DNA of 64,000 nucleotides, taken from contig NC_134515.1 in the NCBI RefSeq assembly GCF_027942865.1, positions 19,180,227 through 19,244,226 of the forward strand. The letters run 5' to 3'. This document shows, one piece after another, positions 11,088 through 24,300 of the stretch. A program made the position numbers and the translations under genes. This stretch comes from Odontesthes bonariensis (lineage: Eukaryota; Chordata; Actinopteri; Atheriniformes; Atherinopsidae). Below the pieces are notes generated by a model. The model was not told the DNA's origin, did no database searches, and saw only the letters and a program-made list of their open reading frames with translations. The number at the start of each line of letters is the position of its first letter. The first letter of the stretch is position 1.

Positions 11088-12673
11088 TCCCAAAGTCCTG
11101 GACGATCTAAACTTAGTGAAAAATCTCTGCAAAAGCTGCCAGTGTGGCTGCTGCAAAGGAAAATATCAAGCTATGAAGTAAAGTGTGGCAGCTGTGTGAA
11201 TCCTATGAAGGTGAGGGGGAGGAGAGCTGCGTTATGATGCTGATGATGCTTGGGGATTTGCAGGTGGATGAGGCAGGAGAGGATGTATGAAGAAGCATGT
11301 GAGTGAAAATGTGAAGCAAAGCATAGGAGGAGTGGAGATGAGAGCACAAGTGTAGAATAAAGGGACAGATTTAGATATAACCAGGCTGACTCCAAGCATG
11401 TGCTTTTATTTGGGTCAGAAATATGAGTGTATGTGTGTGTTTGGGGGTGTTGTGTGTAGGTGTGTGTCTCTGGAAACTAGCTATGTTAGTAAAGATGGGT
11501 GATTAGAGATACCATACTATTAGAAAGAAAAAAGTTATCTCATTAATAATCCATAATTGAGCACATAATCGTACAATGAATACATATTTTTTCTGTTTGT
11601 GGTGCCCAGACATTTCCCCCATCTGCAGAGATGACACTGATGCTATATTCACAGAGTCAAACAGTAAGGACTCAAAAAGTTCACCATAGGCTCCCCAAAA
11701 TTAGACTCTAGATTATGTTTACTTTTTTAAAAATATTATGTGTTATATTGATTGGTGTTATTTATTCTTTTTTTAAAAAAAGTGAAGTTTTACCATTTGG
11801 CTTACACCCAAGAACTATAAATGGCAACAATTTTAATCTTCATGTGATGGTGTGAAATAAGTAGATGCAACCCTGTTTTCCACTGCTATCCTGTCCTGTT
11901 TTTTTTTCTTAATCTAAAGGTTTTTGTGGGCTCTTGCATTTGAAGGTAAAGACAGAAAATATGGGCAGAGAGAGTGATGGCATATAAATTCCCATGCGTT
12001 AAGACTAAACTGGGACATTGGCCTGTACCGTGATTTCCACTTGACCGAATCATGTCTTCAAATGTTGTGCTGTCTGAGGGCTTCAAGTGCATACGTACCG
12101 GTTTTTAGCGAGTTTCTTTCTTTTTTTTTCTTGACCCTGACAACGTTTTGGGAAGGAACAGGCACCACCAAAATGAATAAGCCCCTTACCCCCCTATCCC
12201 AAACAATAGTCTTTTACATTTGATTTGTATTTGTCTTTCCGTTCCTAAATATAAGATTTAAATTGTTTGAAAATCGTAGCATTTTCTTTTTCATTATCAT
12301 TTCACTTTTAATGGAAAAATGCATTAAATACATTTTTTTCTTACTTTATTTCATGCCCATATCATATCAGGTGAAAAATGTATTCAGTTGTTTCTTTGAA
12401 ACAGCTTGTAAATCAGATTTTAAAACACGAGTGTGGTCATATTGCTTCTTAATGAGAACCATGACTTTTGATCATTTAAGATGATCTGTATATTATATGC
12501 AGACAGAATAGTCTAGAGAAACAATGCAAGAACCAGTGACTGAACAGTGCAGTCCACAGAAGTAACACTAGGTGTCACTATAACCCAGCAAGAAGACAGG
12601 AGACAATATTTCCTCCCCAAAACTTTGTCAAACTGTTAACTGAACCACGTAACAGCAGCCAGTTTAAAACACA

Positions 12674-12675
12674 CA

Positions 12676-12728
<53 letters not shown>
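12674..12728. repeat. (TATC)n microsatellite
   Basis: About fourteen tandem CTAT units with no interruption. No flanking transposon was recognised. Confidence 0.9.
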
Positions 12729-15700
12729 GTGATAAACAATTTAATCTAACGTCACTGTATAAATCGGAAAACAGATTTACAACTTCTGGCATCCCCCTTC
12801 CCATTCATCCAATAATCATTGCTCTCCACTCGTCAGCAGATTTTCGGCACAATCCATCGCGCGCTCAATGGGCCTTGAAATCACCGTTTATGCGTCTTGT
12901 ACGTCAAAACAATAGCGACGCAAAACCCCTTGCTGCGAGACCAACGGCTCTTCTGGTGCTTTAATTGCGCATCAAAAATGCAAAATGAGAAGGAACAAAC
13001 ATAAAGACCAAATTAACACCGAAAATAACAAGAAATGTTATCAAATTGTTAAAACAGAATAATTAAGAGAAGGTTTTCAGAAATAATTGTATTTGTTAGA
13101 AATGTTAATAGATTCTGTCAGCCTGGAGTCTTTTCTCCAACCAACTGATTGCTGTTGAGTCTGCCGAGCAGACAGCTCAGTGTCAAACAGCTTAAGAAGA
13201 TTACCAGGGCCTCACGTTTTCCTCATCATTTCCAACAATAATCCACCACAACAGGCTAATAATAACTTCTGGAATATCCTCTGTCTGCTTTGGAATAGAT
13301 TATCAGCGGTGGGCTAGTAGCAGTAATTAGGAAATTAAAATTTGATCTCTTTGTGATTTCCACTTGTCTGCACATGTACGTCTAAAATCAATTTTCTAAA
13401 TTGTCAGACATTCAATTGGAAAAAATGACCATTATGAATTCCCCTATTTACCACTTTGTGCAGAGTGTTGTGAAAACAGATTAGATTACTCCAACTTAAA
13501 GGAAATGTTTCAACAGATCCTCTGAGGTGCCCCAACTGACTAATGAAATTATTGCAGCTCTCCCAACTAATGTCATTCAAAGTCCCCTCTGCAACGGCAA
13601 ATCTCCAAACCACCTGATTTATTTTTAATGATATTACACCCTCAGTCGGCTGTGTCATGGTAATAATCAGGACTGCTCCAGCTGCCTCCAGATCACATTA
13701 GCCAGGCTTAATATTGACAGTGCCGGGCCCACTAAACAATGAGACTATAGGGATAGGGAGCTTAAAGGCAGCCCAGCCAGTGGGTATTCTGCAGGAGGTA
13801 GAGGAGGTGCAGGCCAAGATGCTCCAGTTCCCTATGCCCTGGAGGACTGGCATCATCATTAGTTCTGCTGAGCTTTAAATCCACCGCTACCAGATCCAGA
13901 CCCCACCCAGGCCAATGACATCAAAACCATACTGACGGGGGGCCATGAAACTAATAGCAACTCGATTGCCTGCTATTCTTTCACCTGATGATGAGACCTG
14001 CTAAAAAAACAGCTCGACAGCTTCACCTTGTGTGAGGTCCCTTTGTGACAAGGTATTTCCATAAGGACCACAGCAACTGCTCTGCAGGCTCATCTTCAGA
14101 TATTAGAGGTTCATCTTCATGAGTGTAAAGACCTTTGTTTACATAACAATGAAAGTACAGTGCTGTAAACATATTAAATATTTTTTAACATTAAGAAGCC
14201 AACCATTTTTTTTAAAATTGAGACCATAATCACCAATCGCCTTACAAGAAACACATTTTGCAAAATGACTACATTAGAAAGATGCTTTATCCATTCAACA
14301 AATTTATGTAGGAGGCTTTTCTAGTTGCTCCATTTGCATAATGGTCACACTGGGATTCAGACTAGGCCACTTGTGGGATACTTGCACCTGATCACAGATA
14401 CGCCATGGCCCTTTGCCAATCACACCTTCACAGTTGATTGTCCCAATTAAAGATCACCTGTATTTGTCTTCGCCAGGTTGTTCATTATCTGTAAGGTGTC
14501 CTTGTATAGTGAGATTTTATCTTCTATCCCAAATTGTTGTTTGGATCGGAGGGGATTTTGTATGGGGGCCCACAGATTAGCGTCGTTGATTAGTGGTCTG
14601 GTGTAATCCTTTCAGACCCTCTCTCTCCAAAACACCCCTGGGATATGCCCGTCTCCCTGAGGACTGGCAACATGGCAGATGGATCCTCCTCCCCCTCTTC
14701 TCCCCCCTTCAACAGCACACCCAAAAACAGTGTTGATGTTCTGGGATGGAGGTTGTAAAGTATCCTGAATATGAGACCACAGGCACCTTTGTTTAATGGC
14801 TCTCTCCCCACTTAGTGAGAATTGCCCTCAGGCCTGATTCCCATTCTGTAGCCACATTTCTGCTCGACTGGAATGTTTTCCACATCCATCAGCCCAAAGG
14901 TAGAGGAATAAGCAGCAGGCAATCTGCTCTTATTGTCAAGATGAAATGCTGCTTGATCTTATCAAAATTCACTGTGTGATTCAAGAGTCTTATGCTATTG
15001 GCATAATAGTTTAATAGACACATGATGGTGCTAGGCCTGATTTACCTATGAGATTATGATGAAAGCAGCTAAAGACAACTGTTCACTTTGTCCGTTTGTG
15101 GAACTGTAACAAAACCTACTCTATTGATTCTTTTTTGGAACAAATAGATATAGCTCTATTTATAGTCTATTATGTTGTTAGACTTAGGCAAAAAACACTC
15201 TTGTTTTGCAAGAGATTTTCGTTAAAAGACGCCTCACATTGTAAAATGAACCGATAGCGGGTTACTAATTCTAGAAAAGACTTTGACTGAGGTTAAAAGT
15301 TTGTGATTGTAAAATAACCTAGCTAATGTGTTTGTGTGTGTCCTTATGGAAAGTGTGCCATGTAATGTTACCATCGTTTTCAGCCTTGATGGACAACAAA
15401 CGGAGAGGGTTGGTGAGCCTTGGGACTTTGTTAAGAGTAGAGATAGAATCATTTTAAAACTGGCAGATAGTGTGTGACCACAGGAAGTAGTTGGAAGCAT
15501 GCAGACACTGAAATATGCCGTTAAATACATTTGGCTGATAAAGATCAAACTAATATAATTAGTTTTCCAACAATACAGTTTCATCTCTTTAGCCTAGCCA
15601 CCCGGTGCCACATCACCCCCCCACGCCTTAGCATGCCAACTAGCACAAATCCAGGCTCAGTCCATCTTTTATGATCACTGCAAGGGGCTCAGCTTTCAGG

Positions 15701-16715
15701 AGCGGACCAGAGAGCTTGTGTGTAGAGCTTTAATTCCTATTGTATTCGTTCAGTCTTGGTGTGTGTGAGTGTGTCTGCGTGTTAGCAAAAGGGGTAGTGG
15801 GAGATAGAGATGAAGAAAAAGACAGGAACAAGGACCCATCTGTCAGTATATAGTGCATGAATCCCTCCCAATCCACTAGGAGTCCCTAGGGACAAGAGCG
15901 TGAGACAACTCACTTGTGGCAGTGTTTTTTTCTTTCTTTTTTCCTTTTTTTTGTTTCTTGCAGTTGAAGGGTTACCCACATTGACAGCAACAATATCATC
16001 TAAATAGCTAACCCTGACTGATACTATTTTGGTCATATTTATATACGCAGGAACTCATGTGGGTGTTGATTCTTTGTTTGTTTTTTTCAATATAATCACT
16101 AAAAACTAAATAAAATATATTCATATATATAATAATTATTTTCCAGAATAACGATTGAATAGCCGAGGAACAGATTAGGTAAAGTTTGTTCAAAGAACCT
16201 TTGGCTAAATATCTTAGATTATCCAGTTGGAAATAATGCCAACTCATCAGAATTTGTACAGATCTGATGTGTTCAACATGACCTCTTTCAGAAGGCTGAC
16301 TCTGTGTTACTGCTTAAATGGGAGCAGACCAATTCCCTTTCCGTTATTCAGTCATTTGGGAAACCGATGGGGATTGTGGGAGACTGTGAGGCTCCATTTC
16401 CCCATTCAGGTTGCAGGTGTGATGAGGCCATTCTCACACTCATGGGACAGCAAGGGAGTATAAGCTACGTGTTTGGGGGTAGAAGTGCATGTACCTGGGG
16501 AGTTTTGGGCTTCATATTAGACACAGATACACACTGGCAGGCACGCGCGAAATGACTCAAACACAAAGGATAACGCTTATCTCTCTCCATCGGCGTGCCT
16601 TTGTGACCAGTACATTGACCAAGTGTGATTAGGGCCGTTAGCGTGGTGGGGAAATGATGTTTCAGCACGAGGCATCATTTGGGGTATAGGTAGTGACGCT
16701 TGCGCATCCAAGCAA

Positions 16716-16962
16716 CAGATGCCCCCGCCCCCCACGCTTCCTATATTAGGCCATCTGTTAGACTGTGCCCAATAAATCGTTAGATAAGTGACTTTTTTTG
16801 TGTGTGTGGTGTTGTCGATTAGCCACGTGACCATATCTTATTTCCCAGGCATGAAAATATATGGAAGGCTCAAAAACAGGAAGAGTCACAGTTGCTGAAG
16901 TTCAGTCATGAGCACAGCAGTGCGCAATCGCGCGAACAATGGGATCAATGCGGGGGCACGTG
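16716..16962. promoter_or_regulatory. E-box cluster upstream of neurod4
   Basis: The proneural E-box CAGATG (16716-16721) and its complement CATCTG (16752-16757) lie 36 bp apart. CACGTG boxes follow at 16824-16829 and 16957-16962. The cluster sits about 1.5-2 kb upstream of the neurod4 first exon in a CpG-richer patch. CAGATG is the form preferred by neurogenin/NeuroD factors, so a neurogenin-responsive enhancer is possible. Motif density alone is weak evidence. Confidence 0.3.
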
Positions 16963-18279
16963 TGACTCGCGAGACTGGTTGTCAGTGGCCAGTGACGACA
17001 ATGGACTCCCACTGTGTTGCGGCTTGCCAAGCACGAGTACTGGCGGGCTTTTATTATGCCGTGGTATTTAGTTAAAACTGTGTAAAATTATTAAAGTATT
17101 AATGTAGGCTATTAGGAGACCATATAGCTACTCGCTTCAAGGACTCTGTTGAGTTTGACCCATGTGTTGATGGATTGGTGTAACGTTATCATACAAAATA
17201 AAATACAGAAAACAAACAAACAAACAAAAACGCAATAGCCAAACAGCTTAACAAAATTCCCAACTCAGTAGCACTCCAAGCGTTATTTCTGCATTTCCTG
17301 TGCTGTTGCACATTCAACAGTGTGAGTTTTAGCTGAGCGTCTCCATTTTTGCCCCAATCAATCCAATAATCAGATTGTCGTTCGGTACAAAATATGACGC
17401 TGAAAATTGAAGAAAAAACAATTGAGCGGCTTGGTGAACAACGCACACACCTGCTCTCCATACACCAGGCTGTCAAAATCACTTAAATTCGCGCTCAACG
17501 ACGAGCGTCACTTAACTCAGTAAAGACCATGCTTACACTGAGTTTAATCAGGGGGAAAATCCTAATTCAACCGACTAATGACGAGAAAGACAATCGATTA
17601 AACTAGCCTTGTTGACTCACATGACGACAAAACAGAACGATGGAATTTTTCTTTTTCTAATTGTGACCAGTCACATATATGTGAAGGCCGTTTGTTTAAA
17701 CCACAAGACTTAGCCCTATTTTATCTTGGCTACTTCACTTTACCCCGAAATCCGTGAGCCGTTGGATCCTGTGAAGTTACCAAAAAGGTGTCTGCAATTT
17801 AGATTTACAAAATAAAGACGAGGGTGAAATAGTTGGTAGACAGTTTCTGCCATAACATTTATTCATGATGTGACTGCATATGTGATTGTGAATACTTAGG
17901 GTGGCATTGTAGCACCAGTGCGAGGAATCAATGTGAAAACAAACCAATAATAATTTATAGAAGGATGGCATCAATTTCGTGGATTAGGTTGCCTATTTTA
18001 ATGATGAAACAAGATCAGTTTGAAAGTTGGCACTTGTGTGGGTTGGAGTGGTCATGAAAAGGGAAATCCCCTACACTGGAGATTTCTGAGCTGAAATCCG
18101 TAACACTGGGTATGTTACTGACTCACACTGTCTCTCCTTATCTTCTTTTTTTTTCTGGACCACTGATTTACAAATAAAGGATGGACTACAAGTGCACCCG
18201 TCCTTTGCGCGCTCCCTTTCTGTTCTCTAGATATTTACTATGGGGTTGAAACTTCTGGTCACGAGCCCGCCACGCGCTT

Positions 18280-18542
18280 TTGGATAACTTGATGGTGGGT
18301 GGGGTGCCAGAAGGAGGGGCTTACCCGGCTAAAGGCAAAAAAATCCGCCCTATCTTGCCATTAGGAGATGAGACCTCCGAGCGCGCTCATGGCTATCTGA
18401 AGGAACAGAACAGTTTGGGACAGCGGCAGATGTGCGAGGAAAGAAACGCAGCTATTCCGGATTTATCACTCAGTTGCCTGTGTTTGTGAAACTAGCCAGC
18501 TATTTTGATACCTTACGCAGAACAACTGCTAAATCCAAACAG
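18280..18542 (+). other. neurod4: neurod4 non-coding first exon (5' UTR)
   Basis: The exon end is defined by a good donor (AAACAG|GTGAGT) after 18542, joining the acceptor TTCTACTTCAG at 19517-19527 across a 985-bp intron. A non-coding first exon and a single coding exon is the structure known for NEUROD genes. The 5' end is not defined: I see no clear TATA box, and 18280 is a guess from the CpG-richer sequence here. A CAGATG E-box at 18427-18432 lies inside the exon. Confidence 0.55.
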
Positions 18543-19533
18543 GTGAGTTCGCTGTTTTGTTCATCTTTAGATTCAAATCAAGTAGGTCAATATAAGAAAA
18601 TACGAAAACAGGCTATTTCATCTTTAAGTTAAATATCAACCAAGTCTGTGCAACTTAATTTAATGCACTTACATTTCCCTGCAGCGGGTCAAAATAATAA
18701 ATCATCGATTTACAAAATATAACCTAAAGTTAGGGAGAACTTTTCAATTAAGTGAAATCAATGTCCTCCAATTTGGTCGCTAATCCTGACAGATTTGCAT
18801 GCTCAAAATTCTGAATTATTAATTTGCTTTAATCTGCCCCACTTTTGCGCATTAGTGCGCAATAATTAACTGGGACAATTTTATGCAAAACAACAGCAAC
18901 TTTTTATGCATCGCATCTTCCTTTGAATCAAAAGAAAGATAAGAGAAAAAAAACAATATTTACATTTGCAAACACATTCAGATAATATAATATAGTCTAA
19001 TATATTAATCCTCTCCTCTGTATTGTTGTGAAGACTATTTGCGCGGCTTGTCCACATGTTTGTTGATTTTTATGCTGCCTATTTAATCTTTGCGCTTTAT
19101 ATGCGAGTAAATCCCGTCGTGTCCCAGATTGACAGCGTCTCTAAAGGGAGTTCAGCATAACAGCGGGGGACCGACAATTCAGCCACCTCGTTCCAAAAGT
19201 ATTTTTAATGTAAGAGTATCACAGTGTAGACCTATTAATATATAACAATTAAAGGGTTTGAAATATTTGATATGAGAGCGGCAGTGGTTTATGAAGTGTG
19301 CCTTGATGAGTGAGCTGTCCACTCTGCAGTGCTGAAATAAGCGCAATCACTCTATAGCCTATTTCATCGTACATGTGTTGTCAGTTACTTTCTTCGAAGT
19401 GCTGTTTCTGGTTTCTGCCATTTAGGAGTAATAATACTAATCTATGCAAAGATTAGCGTTGTTGCACAATGTAAAATAAACGAAAGAAAGAAAGAGTTTC
19501 TCATCAGTTTTTGTTATTCTACTTCAGATCAAA

Positions 19534-20598
19534 ATGATGACCAAACCATTTGGAAAAAGTGCTGACATGAGTGAGCTGGTGAACTCCCTGGGCTGGCTTG
19601 ATGAGGATGGCAGCTCACAGGATGGCGATGAAAGCCCAGAGATGCACCATGGCCTGACTGCAGGAGGTGGGATCCACTCCTGCACAGAACTTGGCAGTGA
19701 GGATATGGAGGAAGAAGAGGAGGAAGAGGATGATGATGATGAAGTTGGGTCAAACAGAGAAGAGGGTCCCAAAAGGAGAGGTCCTAAGAAGAAGAAGATG
19801 ACCAAAGCTAGAAAGGAGAGGTTTCGTGCCCGGCGGGTCAAGGCCAATGCCAGAGAACGTTCCCGTATGCATGGGCTAAACGATGCTCTGGATAATCTCC
19901 GCAGAGTTATGCCCTGCTACTCCAAAACACAGAAGCTATCAAAGATAGAAACTCTAAGACTGGCCCGAAATTACATCTGGGCCCTGTCAGAGGTGCTTGA
20001 GAGTGATCAGTCCACAGAAAGCCATGGTTTTGTGGAGATGCTGTGTAAAGGTCTGTCTCAGCCCACCAGTAACCTTGTTGCTGGCTGCCTGCAGCTGGGA
20101 CCCACTCCATTGATTCTCAACAAACTGGAGGACAAGTGTGGAGGTCCAGGAGTAGGCAGTGTGGTGGCTGGACATCCCCTCAGTTACCCATCCCCAGGCC
20201 TTCCTAGCCCACCTTACGGCTCCCTGGAGGCATCCCACTTCCTCCATATGAAGGGATTAAAAGGGCCTGTGTATGACAACCCCTCCCCTAACGAGTGCAG
20301 CAGCGGGACCCCTCCATATGATGGGCCCCTCACTCCCCCCCTCAGCATCAGCAGTAACTTTGCCCTGAAGCAGGAGCCTTCTCCACATGAATCAGAGAGG
20401 AACTACACCCCCCACCTTGGACACCATGCCCACTACCTCTCGTCCCACCATTACCCCACTTCCACAACTGGCAGCCTAACAGGGATGCCTCAGGCCCACC
20501 CAATCTTTCAGGCTTCTCGTTATGAGCTGCCCCTGGATGTGGCCTATGACTCCTTCACTCACTCTCACCTGGTCACCTCTCAGATGGGCACCATCTGA
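19534..20598 (+). CDS. neurod4: Neurogenic differentiation factor 4 (proneural bHLH)
   Basis: Nuclear transcription factor that binds CANNTG E-boxes as a heterodimer with E-proteins and promotes neuronal differentiation. 354 aa in one exon; from memory human NEUROD4 is 331. An acidic run lies at about residues 56-70, then a basic NLS-like segment ([14 protein letters not shown], 80-93). The bHLH covers about 100-154, with basic-region core NARER at 105-109 (Glu108 is the E-box-contacting residue), loop [20 protein letters not shown] and helix 2 [10 protein letters not shown]. The family C-terminal block follows: [20 protein letters not shown] (about 165-184), [14 protein letters not shown] and [32 protein letters not shown] and [11 protein letters not shown] point to NEUROD4 rather than NEUROD1, 2 or 6. 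The exon starts at 19528, six bases before the ATG. Met2 directly follows Met1 and could be the true start. The only upstream partner is the non-coding exon at 18.3-18.5 kb. Confidence 0.97.
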   Translation: MMTKPFGKSADMSELVNSLGWLDEDGSSQDGDESPEMHHGLTAGGGIHSCTELGSEDMEEEEEEEDDDDEVGSNREEGPKRRGPKKKKMTKARKERFRARRVKANARERSRMHGLNDALDNLRRVMPCYSKTQKLSKIETLRLARNYIWALSEVLESDQSTESHGFVEMLCKGLSQPTSNLVAGCLQLGPTPLILNKLEDKCGGPGVGSVVAGHPLSYPSPGLPSPPYGSLEASHFLHMKGLKGPVYDNPSPNECSSGTPPYDGPLTPPLSISSNFALKQEPSPHESERNYTPHLGHHAHYLSSHHYPTSTTGSLTGMPQAHPIFQASRYELPLDVAYDSFTHSHLVTSQMGTI

Positions 20599-21362
20599 AA
20601 TGTGATAGGAGCAGTTTGACTGTTCAGCAGCTGACCAGAGGAGAAACAATGTTCCTGTATAAACTGCTGTAAAAAACAATGATCATTGTACTGATTGTAT
20701 AAAGAAAATGGTTTTCATTTATGTTGTCTTGTACTCTGGGAGAGCACTGAATGCTCAGAGAGGGGGAGACTCATCACCTCAACTCAGTCTACCTGATCCA
20801 AACATGCACTCAAAGCATTCTTTGTTTTATTTATTCTTTTTTGTTGTGATCATAAATTGGTATTTAGATTCTAATTATTTCTGAACATGTTGCCCTTTCA
20901 GTTGTTAAATAATGGAACAAGGAATTAGTTTACCAAATCAGATATTCATGCTCATGCATAACTGAAATGCTCAACGGGCTTGTTTCCGAACATAAGAGCT
21001 TGCAAAACTATATCTGCAAGACACATATATAAAAAAAACTGATACTAAAGTCAGCCAACCTAAATTGTTCATTGAGGTCTATTCTTAATGTCTTGGTCTT
21101 AAGAAAGCAATGCATCTATTTATATATGTATTTAATATTTATTTTGATAATGTCTTGTGCTTTTTATATTTTTCTCAGCCCAGTTTGTGTTTCATCGTCT
21201 ATATGGTTTGTTGCCATTCACTGGTAGCTGTACTGTATTTAAGTTATTTATTTGAGGTCTTTCAGGTACTTGTCCATTTGGTGTCACACTTTTTTGTCAT
21301 ACTGTACTGTTAATATTTTACTGTTTCGCACTTAAATGAATAAATATTCTTATATTATATGC
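20599..21362 (+). other. neurod4: neurod4 3' UTR
   Basis: AT-rich sequence after the stop codon, with a polyadenylation signal AATAAA at 21339-21344, followed by TTATATTATATG. A 3' UTR of about 0.75 kb is inferred. Several ATTTA-type motifs suggest an unstable message, as is usual for proneural factors. Confidence 0.6.
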
Positions 21363-24300
21363 TATTTCCATAGTAACAATGTGTAGCATGAGTTTTTTTC
21401 TCTCTGGTCTTGGGCTGTCATGTTACTTTTGAATTTATTTCACACAGAAATAGATCAATTCACATGGCCACCGGATCAGTTCATTATAAAATGTTTTAAT
21501 TCAGAAGGCTACTTTTTGCATTTCCACAATGAGCTTCAAACATTCTCAAGCGGGTAAGATGAAAGAATGATGGCTTTTTTACCCCCAATCCTCACTTAAA
21601 ATTCAACAGATCAGAGGAAAGTGTTATGATTATGTCCTATATTTTTTTAACAAAATCCAAATTTGCTGAATTTCAGTCCAGTTGCATTTATTTTTAAAAA
21701 GTTAAATTGATAAGAGCTCACACACCACACTAACTATTTATTTTTAATTTTGCACAGAGCCTCTGCCATTGTTTAGATTTTGCCTATAACAAGAGATTGA
21801 TGACATGCAATTTCTAACTTGTAATACACGCGCATTTGCTATAAATTTATTGCATGAAACTCTAGTCCACAAACATTGACCACAGAATTAATCTGTACAA
21901 GGCCTAGTAGATGAATAAAGGGTTACAACGTGGCCTGATAACAGAGAACTGTTGCAGCAGAGCATCTGTGAGTGAGTCTGTGTATGATGTCATTTAAAAG
22001 GCTTGCTCCGGGGTTTCTGTCAGGTCAGGCGGGAGTCTGTTGTGGGCCATGGGAAAAAAACTCTGGGGAACAGGTGAATGTGTCACAGAGGCTTTTCTGA
22101 ATCTCTATCATTCACTTTCTCTCACATGTGTCCCATTTTCCCATCAAGCTCATGCCAAAACATTGTAGGGCAGGACATCATTCTCATTTATTTCATAATA
22201 CATTTAGAGAGCACAAGAAAAGAATGAAATTTTTGTTCAGAGACACAGCATATGATTGAGGTGAAACTTTGAGTTAAGATAAATTTTTAATAGCATGATT
22301 GTGAAGATACTGTCACCTTATCATCTATATCAAAAACCTCTCAAATGGAATTTCAGCAAAGCAACATTACGGTCCTCTATTGTCACATCATCTTAAGCAA
22401 GCAGATTTCTCTTTATATGAGCACATTTTTATCAATCGACTGATGCCAAAGCACAAGTTTAAACTTCCGTGATCATGTTGAAGTACACGATGGCTCTTAA
22501 ATAAACAATGAACAGGGTTGCCAAAGGGCAAAGATGAAGTGGTGAGAGTTAGAGCTGGTGTGCACAACTGTGTTTGTCCTTCTGGTCCTTTAGACAATTA
22601 CATAAAGGGGAAGGTGCTTTGGAGGCTGTTGTTCAAGAAGACTTCCCCCCTCTTCAACTACATCTCCAAAGGTCTGTCTTTTCCAGTTTTGGCAACAGTG
22701 CAGAAAAGCCAAAGAAGAAAAGGGAACGATTGTTTTAGCGGGCGCCACTGGTCTATTGTGAATGCAGCCTGTTCTTTCTCTTGACCTGTGACCTGTATTG
22801 TTGTTAGGCTTCTCCTTTGGGGAGGGCAGACAGCTGGGGGAACTGCGGGGGGCTAATGGACAGCTGGGCCAATTTGGGGAGAAAGAGAGAAGAGAGTGAG
22901 AGCAAGAGAGAGAAGGATGTGAGAGGCAAAGGGAGAGTGTGTTGTGGAAAAAAAAGAAGGGTAGGAAGAAGAAGGAAAGGGCAGAGGAGGTGACAGAGGT
23001 CCTTGCTCCTCATCCACAAGTTTGCCCCCCATGCTCTTGTGTGTCAGCCTTGGCACAGGAATGACACATAGCTATACAGACAGACACTTGGCCTGTGAGA
23101 AAATACTGGCAAAGTTAGCTGGCGCACACCCTCTTTTTGTCTTTGCTGTTTTGTTATGACTAAAACAGTTGGGGGCAGGGAATGTGAATTATCCTCTGGA
23201 GTCCAAATACACGAGTGGGTGGATATGGAAATAATCTCTGTAAATTGATTTTTGATACAAGATAACAAAACACAGACCCAAGACATTGTCAAGGTATGGG
23301 TCATGAAGGAGAGTTTGATGGTTAAATGAGAGAGTTTCGGAAGAGCTAGAAATGAAATCCATTTAAAGTTTAGTATTTTCTATTTAATGAACAGGTGCAA
23401 AGAATCATATCAAGGTGATGCGGATACTCATTGTCAAAGGTATCTGAAAGTATTCTACAGAAGATCACAACTGCACAGCGCTTTATAAAACAAGATATCA
23501 AGTGGCTCTTATAATAAGTGAACACATGCTACATCATGCCATCTTTGCTGAGGCAGCAGGCACCAGAGTGCAACCTGTAGCTCAGTCCCAGAGAGAGAGG
23601 TCATGTCAGATATGAGCGCACAGATGTTTGATGATGTGCAACTCTTGATTCCTAAACTTTTATGATTTTTATTCTAATACACACTGGATGCTGGCAACGT
23701 GAAAAGAAAGCTTTGAAGTTGGCTTTGGCAGTGGAAGCTGATGTCACATAGTTTTTAATACAATCTGAAGCCAGTCTTGCTTTTCCTTTCATTCTCTTGT
23801 GCTTATATTTTATTTTCTGTGTACAGTACACTTAATCCACTAGCCAAACAAGAGTGTCCCACGCTAAAATAAAAAGGTCCTGATCCATAGAAGCTGGATG
23901 GAGGGATAAAGCATTATGATTAAGACTGTATTAATGGGGCCATTGGAGGCTGGAAGGTTTTAATCAGTGTCTGTGTGCTGATAATCCCTCTGCTTTTAAG
24001 CTGGGGCGAACACAGTGATGCCCCCTCCCCTTGGGCCTCAACACGCTTGCAAACACACACGCACACACGCACACACTTGTCTCTGTGGCGTGCAAGAGGT
24101 TATGGATACCCAGGTTGAGAGGTGGAGTAGTTCGAAATGGAGACAAACTAGACAAGCAGCTGGTGGAAGAAAGACCGAGAAGACGCTGCATAGAGACAGT
24201 TATGTGGGCAAAGACAGAGGAGCACAATGAAAGATGGGAAGGCTGGCAAGATGGAGGAATGGAAGGAGGGTTCATTTGTAATGATAATGGTCAAATTTTG

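Larger units (their letters stand above)
11090..18240. other. Intergenic region between the long myl6 exon and neurod4
   Basis: No coding exon seen. AT-rich, with the tetranucleotide array at 12.7 kb. Blocks that look less random, and may be regulatory, are about 12830-12980 (several CpGs), 13250-13360, 13680-13900, 14380-14480 and 16560-16970. The last of these has paired E-boxes. Conservation cannot be judged from one sequence. Confidence 0.4.

Noticed and set aside
19524-19847. 107-codon minus-strand frame with a serine run
   Set aside because: The serine run is the antisense of neurod4's acidic GAG/GAT codons, so it is a shadow frame.
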